From assembly GCA_024280815.1 (NCBI GenBank), contig JAJRPL010000217.1:1-10097 (forward strand): a DNA stretch of 10,097 bases, given 5' to 3'. How positions within the stretch are numbered: position 1 is the first letter of the stretch; every line of letters begins with the position of its first letter. Below are positions 6,406 to 10,097 of the stretch, one piece after another. The position numbers and the translations under genes are program-made. The notes beneath the pieces were generated by a model, which worked only from the letters and a program-made list of their open reading frames with translations, had not been told where the DNA came from and ran no database searches. Source of the stretch: Bacteroidota bacterium. Lineage in GTDB: Bacteria > Bacteroidota > Bacteroidia > Flavobacteriales > Flavobacteriaceae.

Positions 6406-7341
6406 ATGAGTAACATACTTATTGTCGAAAATATTATTAAAAATTTTGGAGACTTTAGAGCTCTAAATAATGTTTCGATAGAAGTACCAGAAGGCAGTAT
6501 TTTTGGATTGTTAGGGCCTAATGGAGCTGGTAAAACCACCCTAATTCGTATTATCAATCAAATTACTTTGCCAGATCAAGGTAAAGTATATTTAAGTGGT
6601 AATGAGCTAAAACCTAATGACATACAAAGTATTGGGTATTTACCTGAAGAACGAGGTTTGTATAAGAACATGAAAGTTGGTGAGCAAGCTATTTATTTGG
6701 CAATGCTAAAAGGAATGACCCAAGCAGATGCGAAAAGTAGTTTAAAATATTGGTTTGATAAATTTGATATTGGCAGTTGGTGGAATAAAAAAATTCAAGA
6801 ACTCTCAAAAGGTCAAGCACAAAAAGTGCAGTTTGTGGTGACCGTAATGCACAAACCTAAGTTGTTAATTTTTGATGAGGTTTTTAGTGGTTTTGACCCT
6901 ATAAATGCCAATATTATTCGTGATGAAATATTACAATTACGTGATGAAGGTGCTACTGTAATTTTCTCCACACACCGTATGGAATCAGTTGAAGAACTAT
7001 GTGATCATATTGCATTGATTAATAAGGCAGATAAGATTTTAGAAGGAGATTTAAATGAAATAAAAAAAGAGTTTAAAACCAATACTTTTGAAGTAGGTTT
7101 GATTACTGATAATAAAGAGTCAATTCAAAAAGAATTGGCAGAAAAGTTTGAGATCTCAATAGCTAATTTTAAATCGCTTGAAGATAAATTAAAACTCAAT
7201 ATTCAAGTAAAAGGAAATGATTCCATTCCTGATTTGGTGCAGTTTTTAAATTCAAAAGGAATTCTGAATCATTTTGTTGAGGTAATACCTAGTGTGCATG
7301 ATATTTTTGTAAAAGCAGTTAAACAGAGCGATAATGAGTAA
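6406..7341 (+). CDS. ABC transporter ATP-binding protein, NatA-like
   Basis: This 311-residue cytoplasmic ATPase drives the ABC-2 permease encoded next. Walker A is GPNGAGKT at 37-44, the signature is LSKGQ at 133-137, Walker B is LLIFDE at 153-158 and the switch histidine is His190 (STHRME). The D-loop reads SGFDP (161-165) instead of SGLDP, the preceding residues are EVF instead of EPT, and the Q-loop region reads IGYLPEERGLY (77-86). These are traits of the NatA-like subfamily with a C-terminal accessory domain, here about 220-311. The start ATG follows an AT-rich leader without a Shine-Dalgarno, common in this phylum. The stop overlaps the permease start by 8 nt. NatAB pairs have been linked to sodium efflux in Bacillus, but the substrate here is unknown. 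Confidence 0.93.
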   Translation: MSNILIVENIIKNFGDFRALNNVSIEVPEGSIFGLLGPNGAGKTTLIRIINQITLPDQGKVYLSGNELKPNDIQSIGYLPEERGLYKNMKVGEQAIYLAMLKGMTQADAKSSLKYWFDKFDIGSWWNKKIQELSKGQAQKVQFVVTVMHKPKLLIFDEVFSGFDPINANIIRDEILQLRDEGATVIFSTHRMESVEELCDHIALINKADKILEGDLNEIKKEFKTNTFEVGLITDNKESIQKELAEKFEISIANFKSLEDKLKLNIQVKGNDSIPDLVQFLNSKGILNHFVEVIPSVHDIFVKAVKQSDNE

Positions 7342-8650
7342 GTTAAAATTAATTATAAAAAGGGAGTTTTTAGCCAAAGTTAGAAACAAGTCGTTTATTA
7401 TAATGACAATTTTAAGTCCGTTATTAATGGTAGGTTTAACAGCTTTGATTGTTTTTTTAAATATAAAAAATAGTGAAGAACAAAGAACGATAACCTATGT
7501 AGATGAAAGCCAATTATTTTCTGATATTTTTATTGATACCGAAACAACTACGTATGAAGATTTAACTGAATTAGGAGTTGAAGCTGCAAAAGTAGCTACA
7601 CAGAGTTCAGGGTATTACGGATTGTTATTTATACCAGAAAAGGATACAATTACTACGGTAGAAAAGACCATTGAGTTTTATTCAGAAGATGCTGCCGGTA
7701 TAAGTATAATTACTGGTTTAGAAACAAAAATAGCGAAACGAATTAGAAATATTAAATTAAAAAATTTAGAGATTGATTTACAAAAAATTGAACAATCTGA
7801 TACCAATGTTACTATTCTTACTTCAAAATTTTCAGGAGAGAAATCATCAAAAATTGGTAGTATTTTAAAGATGATTGCAGGTGGTGGTTTTGGTTATTTA
7901 ATCTTTATGTTTATTATAATTTATGGTACTTCTGTAATGCGAAGTGTCATTGAAGAGAAGACCAATCGTATTATTGAGGTTATTATTTCATCAGTTAAAC
8001 CCTTTCAGTTAATGTTGGGTAAAATTATAGGAAATGCCTTTGCAGGAATTTTGCAATTTATTATTTGGATAATCTCAGCAAGCCTTTTAATGGTTATGTT
8101 GGCGATGGTATTTGGTGCTGATATGTCGGCTTTGTCAACCAGTTCTCCGGCAATGAGTCCTGAAATGATAGAGCAAATGAAGCAGAGTACAGAAGGAAAC
8201 TTAACTTTAGTCCTTCAAGAAATTAAAAACCTGCCATTAGCAGCCATGTTTTTCTCATTCATTTTTTACTTTTTAGGAGGCTATTTAACCTACAGTTCTA
8301 TTTATGCTGCAATTGGTGCTGCGGTAGATAGTGAAACGGACACACAACAGTTTATGATGCCAGTAATGTTACCTTTAATGATAGCCATTTATGTTGGTTT
8401 TTCGGTAATTGAGAATCCACACGGCTCAATTGCTGTTGGTTTTTCTATTTTCCCACTAACTTCACCAATTGTGATGTTGATGAGAATACCGTTTGGAGTT
8501 CCCCCATTGCAAATTGCCATTTCAATGCTATTATTGATTTTGACATTTTTTGCTATTGTGTTTTTTGCTGCAAAAATTTACAGAATAGGAATTTTAATGT
8601 ACGGTAAAAAACCAACCTATAAAGATTTGTATAAATGGCTGAGATATTAG
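7334..8650 (+). CDS. ABC-2 type transporter permease, NatB-like
   Basis: This 438-residue membrane partner of the upstream ATPase has one N-terminal membrane helix (about 21-43), then a large extracytoplasmic domain (about 45-180), then a cluster of helices from about 183 to 415. The cytoplasmic coupling segment EEKTNRIIEVIISS (207-220) after the second helix is the hallmark of the ABC2_membrane_3/NatB family. A second extracytoplasmic loop (about 262-300) is methionine- and serine-rich. The protein ends in a short basic tail. The 8-nt overlap with the ATPase gene indicates translational coupling and a 1:1 complex. The MscS gene follows 24 nt after the stop with no terminator between, so all three are probably one transcript. 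Substrate unknown; ions, lipids or peptides are all possible. Confidence 0.92.
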   Translation: MSKLKLIIKREFLAKVRNKSFIIMTILSPLLMVGLTALIVFLNIKNSEEQRTITYVDESQLFSDIFIDTETTTYEDLTELGVEAAKVATQSSGYYGLLFIPEKDTITTVEKTIEFYSEDAAGISIITGLETKIAKRIRNIKLKNLEIDLQKIEQSDTNVTILTSKFSGEKSSKIGSILKMIAGGGFGYLIFMFIIIYGTSVMRSVIEEKTNRIIEVIISSVKPFQLMLGKIIGNAFAGILQFIIWIISASLLMVMLAMVFGADMSALSTSSPAMSPEMIEQMKQSTEGNLTLVLQEIKNLPLAAMFFSFIFYFLGGYLTYSSIYAAIGAAVDSETDTQQFMMPVMLPLMIAIYVGFSVIENPHGSIAVGFSIFPLTSPIVMLMRIPFGVPPLQIAISMLLLILTFFAIVFFAAKIYRIGILMYGKKPTYKDLYKWLRY

Positions 8651-8674
8651 TACATTTACTGTCAATAAGATCAT

Positions 8675-9526
8675 ATGAATAAATTAAACGAAATATTAGA
8701 ATATTCTTTTACTTTTGGAAATGATGTCCATATTACTGTAAAAGCATTGTTGATTGTAATAGTCACCTTGTTTATAGCTTCTTATGTGATTAAGTTGTTA
8801 AAAAAACTAATCACAAGAAAATTACCCACAGAAGATAAATTGAAGTTTACTTCTTTATTTTCTTATATAAAGTGGTTTGTTTATGTTATTATTCTCTTAA
8901 TGACCTTGCACAATATGGGGATTAATGTTACTGCAATTTTTGCAGCGTCTACAGCGTTGCTTATAGGTATTGGTTTGGCATTGCAAACTTTTTTTCAAGA
9001 CATTATTTCTGGTATTTTTATCTTGATAGATCAATCGGTTCATGTAGGTGACATCATTGAATTAGACGGAAAAGTAGGTAGAGTTGAAGAGATAAAGTTA
9101 AGAACCACTAGAGCAGTAACATTCGATAATAAAGTATTGGTGATACCTAACCATTTGTATTTGACAAACACCTTGTACAATTGGACAGAAAACGGAACGA
9201 CCACAAGAGAAAATATAACCGTTGGTGTTGCTTATGGCAGTGATACGGCTTTGGTAGAACAAATTTTATTAGCAGTAGCAAAGAACCATAAAGATGTGTA
9301 TAAACATCCTGAACCTACAGTGTTTTTTACTAATTTTGGAGATAGCTCTTTAGATTTTAAACTGGTTTTTACTTTAAATGATAGTTTTAAGTCGGCAATA
9401 CCAAAGAGTGATATACGTTTTGCTATTGATAAAGCGTTTAGAGATCATAACATTACGATACCGTTTCCGCAAAGAGATGTGCATGTGCAGCCCATCCCTA
9501 ACCCTTCCCAAAGGGAAGGGAACTAA
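8675..9526 (+). CDS. MscS-family small-conductance mechanosensitive channel
   Basis: At 283 residues this matches E. coli MscS (286) and should form a heptameric inner-membrane channel that opens under membrane tension during hypo-osmotic shock. Membrane helices lie at about 19-43 and 62-83, and the pore helix TM3 at about 88-119, with alternating small residues in AASTALLIGIGLALQTFFQDIISGIF. The MscS beta domain follows: VGDIIELDGKVGRVEEI at 124-140 and VLVIPNH at 154-160. The alpha/beta domain ends with ITIPFPQRDVHV at 260-271. Residues 273-283 (PIPNPSQREGN) are encoded by dispersed repeat copy C and look like a late C-terminal addition. The ATG at 8675 is the only sensible start. It sits 24 nt behind the ABC permease and before a sigma-54 response regulator. 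Confidence 0.95.
   Translation: MNKLNEILEYSFTFGNDVHITVKALLIVIVTLFIASYVIKLLKKLITRKLPTEDKLKFTSLFSYIKWFVYVIILLMTLHNMGINVTAIFAASTALLIGIGLALQTFFQDIISGIFILIDQSVHVGDIIELDGKVGRVEEIKLRTTRAVTFDNKVLVIPNHLYLTNTLYNWTENGTTTRENITVGVAYGSDTALVEQILLAVAKNHKDVYKHPEPTVFFTNFGDSSLDFKLVFTLNDSFKSAIPKSDIRFAIDKAFRDHNITIPFPQRDVHVQPIPNPSQREGN
9491..9522 (+). repeat. Dispersed hairpin repeat, copy C, inside the MscS 3' end
   Basis: CCCATCCCTAA is followed by a perfect 8-bp stem, arms 9502-9509 (CCCTTCCC) and 9513-9520 (GGGAAGGG), with an AAA loop. It is 29/32 identical to copy A, and copy B shares the core in diverged form. It is read in frame as the last 11 codons of the channel gene, and the stop codon TAA (9524-9526) follows 1 nt after it. 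There is no T-run, so it is not a standard intrinsic terminator, though the stem could shield the mRNA 3' end or act with a factor. Confidence 0.85.
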
Positions 9527-9578
9527 TAACGGTTAAAAAAGAAAATTAAAATTTCATTGACAGTCTAAATAATTAAAG

Positions 9579-9627
9579 TCTTAAGTCTTGAGAACTGTAT
9601 CATGAATCTTGTCTCTTGATTCAAGAT
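9579..9627 (+). repeat. Degenerate 7-bp tandem repeat upstream of the response regulator
   Basis: Seven consecutive heptamers can be laid out in phase: TCTTAAG, TCTTGAG, AACTGTA, TCATGAA, TCTTGTC, TCTTGAT, TCAAGAT. Four of the seven share TCTT at the start, and the general form is TCTTGAx. The last two also form a 13-bp palindrome (TCTTGA T TCAAGA, 9614-9626). The array ends 21 nt before the response-regulator ATG, in the 122-bp gap after the MscS gene. It could be a decaying simple repeat or a multi-site regulator binding region. Confidence 0.5.
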
Positions 9628-9648
9628 CTAATAATATAACACGAAAAT

Positions 9649-10097
9649 ATGAGTAAAATACTAATTATAGAAGATGAAGCCGCAATACTTAGAGTATTAA
9701 CAAAAATTATTTCTGAAGAGAATAAAACTTATCAAGTTGAAGGAGCTGAGGATGGACTCAAAGGCATGAGTTTGATTAAAGATAACGATTACGATTTGGT
9801 ACTCTGTGATATTAAAATGCCAAAAATGGATGGGGTAGAAGTCTTAGAAAAAACCCAAAAAATAAAACCTGAAATTCCTTTTATTATGATTTCTGGTCAT
9901 GGCGATTTAGATACTGCCGTACAAACTATGCGTATGGGTGCTTTCGATTATATTTCAAAACCACCAGATTTAAACAGATTACTCAATGCTGTACGTAATG
10001 CGTTGGATAAAAAAGATTTAGTAGTAGAAAATAAAAAACTTAAGAAAAAAGTAAGTAAAAATTATGAAATGATTGGCGAAAGTAAAGCCATTCACCA
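9649..10097 (+). CDS. Sigma-54-dependent NtrC-type response regulator, 5' part (cut by the window edge)
   Basis: The visible 149 codons encode a receiver domain (about 1-122) and a linker leading into an AAA+ domain. Receiver residues are Glu8/Asp9 in the acidic pocket, phospho-acceptor Asp54 (LVLCDIKMPKMDG), Ser82 (MISGHGD) and Lys104 in SKPP. A charged, probably coiled-coil linker (about 118-138) follows, then YEMIGESKAIH (139-149), the usual opening of the sigma-54 interaction ATPase just before its Walker A. The full protein should be about 380-460 residues with a C-terminal Fis-type DNA-binding helix-turn-helix. Phosphorylation by a histidine kinase would license sigma-54 promoter opening. 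The ATG start lies 122 nt after the MscS stop, so it may have its own promoter. I found no clear TAnnTTTG box or -24/-12 element in that gap. Confidence 0.92.
   Translation, partial: MSKILIIEDEAAILRVLTKIISEENKTYQVEGAEDGLKGMSLIKDNDYDLVLCDIKMPKMDGVEVLEKTQKIKPEIPFIMISGHGDLDTAVQTMRMGAFDYISKPPDLNRLLNAVRNALDKKDLVVENKKLKKKVSKNYEMIGESKAIH

Noticed and set aside
1..10097. CRISPR arrays, tRNA or rRNA genes, insertion sequences, prophage or defence genes
   Set aside because: I scanned for spaced direct repeats, tRNA-like cloverleaf ends, and transposase or integrase motifs and saw none. The hairpin repeats are single units without spacers or encoded transposase.

Overview
The window looks like chromosomal DNA of a marine-type Flavobacteriaceae (Bacteroidota). 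It is strongly AT-rich. Promoter candidates fit the Bacteroidota -7 box TAnnTTTG rather than the E. coli pattern. Shine-Dalgarno sequences are mostly weak, and every protein reads as a Bacteroidota family member. I see no rRNA, tRNA, CRISPR array, transposase or phage gene. The genus cannot be fixed from this sequence.

Layout. Positions 1-3111 hold a minus-strand fatty-acid beta-oxidation operon: a MarR-family regulator behind a 30-bp palindromic operator, then a FadN-type fused 3-hydroxyacyl-CoA dehydrogenase/enoyl-CoA hydratase, then the first codons of what is probably the FadA thiolase, cut by the left edge. Positions 3173-6128 hold a second minus-strand operon of three genes joined by ATGA overlaps: a DPM/ArnC-like family 2 glycosyltransferase, a small membrane protein made of two LAB_N repeats, and an ArnT-like GT-C transferase. 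Together they look like a polyprenyl-phosphate-sugar pathway that glycosylates an envelope acceptor. From 6406 the genes run on the plus strand: a NatA-like ABC ATPase, its NatB-like permease (8-nt overlap), an MscS-family mechanosensitive channel, and the start of an NtrC-type sigma-54 response regulator cut by the right edge. The 6129-6405 gap is the divergent promoter region. It holds one -7 candidate for the glycosyltransferase operon and nothing convincing for the ABC genes.

The genes are mostly ordinary. The less ordinary signals are non-coding. A small dispersed hairpin repeat (unit about 32 bp) occurs three times, each copy against or inside a gene end: after the fadN stop, before the fadA start, and inside the MscS gene, where it encodes the last 11 residues. 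Two copies differ by a compensatory base pair in the stem. A degenerate 7-bp tandem repeat lies upstream of the response regulator. The MarR operator/promoter arrangement suggests a nearly leaderless regulator mRNA. The LAB_N protein's place between a lipid-linked-sugar synthase and a GT-C transferase makes it a candidate lipid-linked-sugar translocation component.
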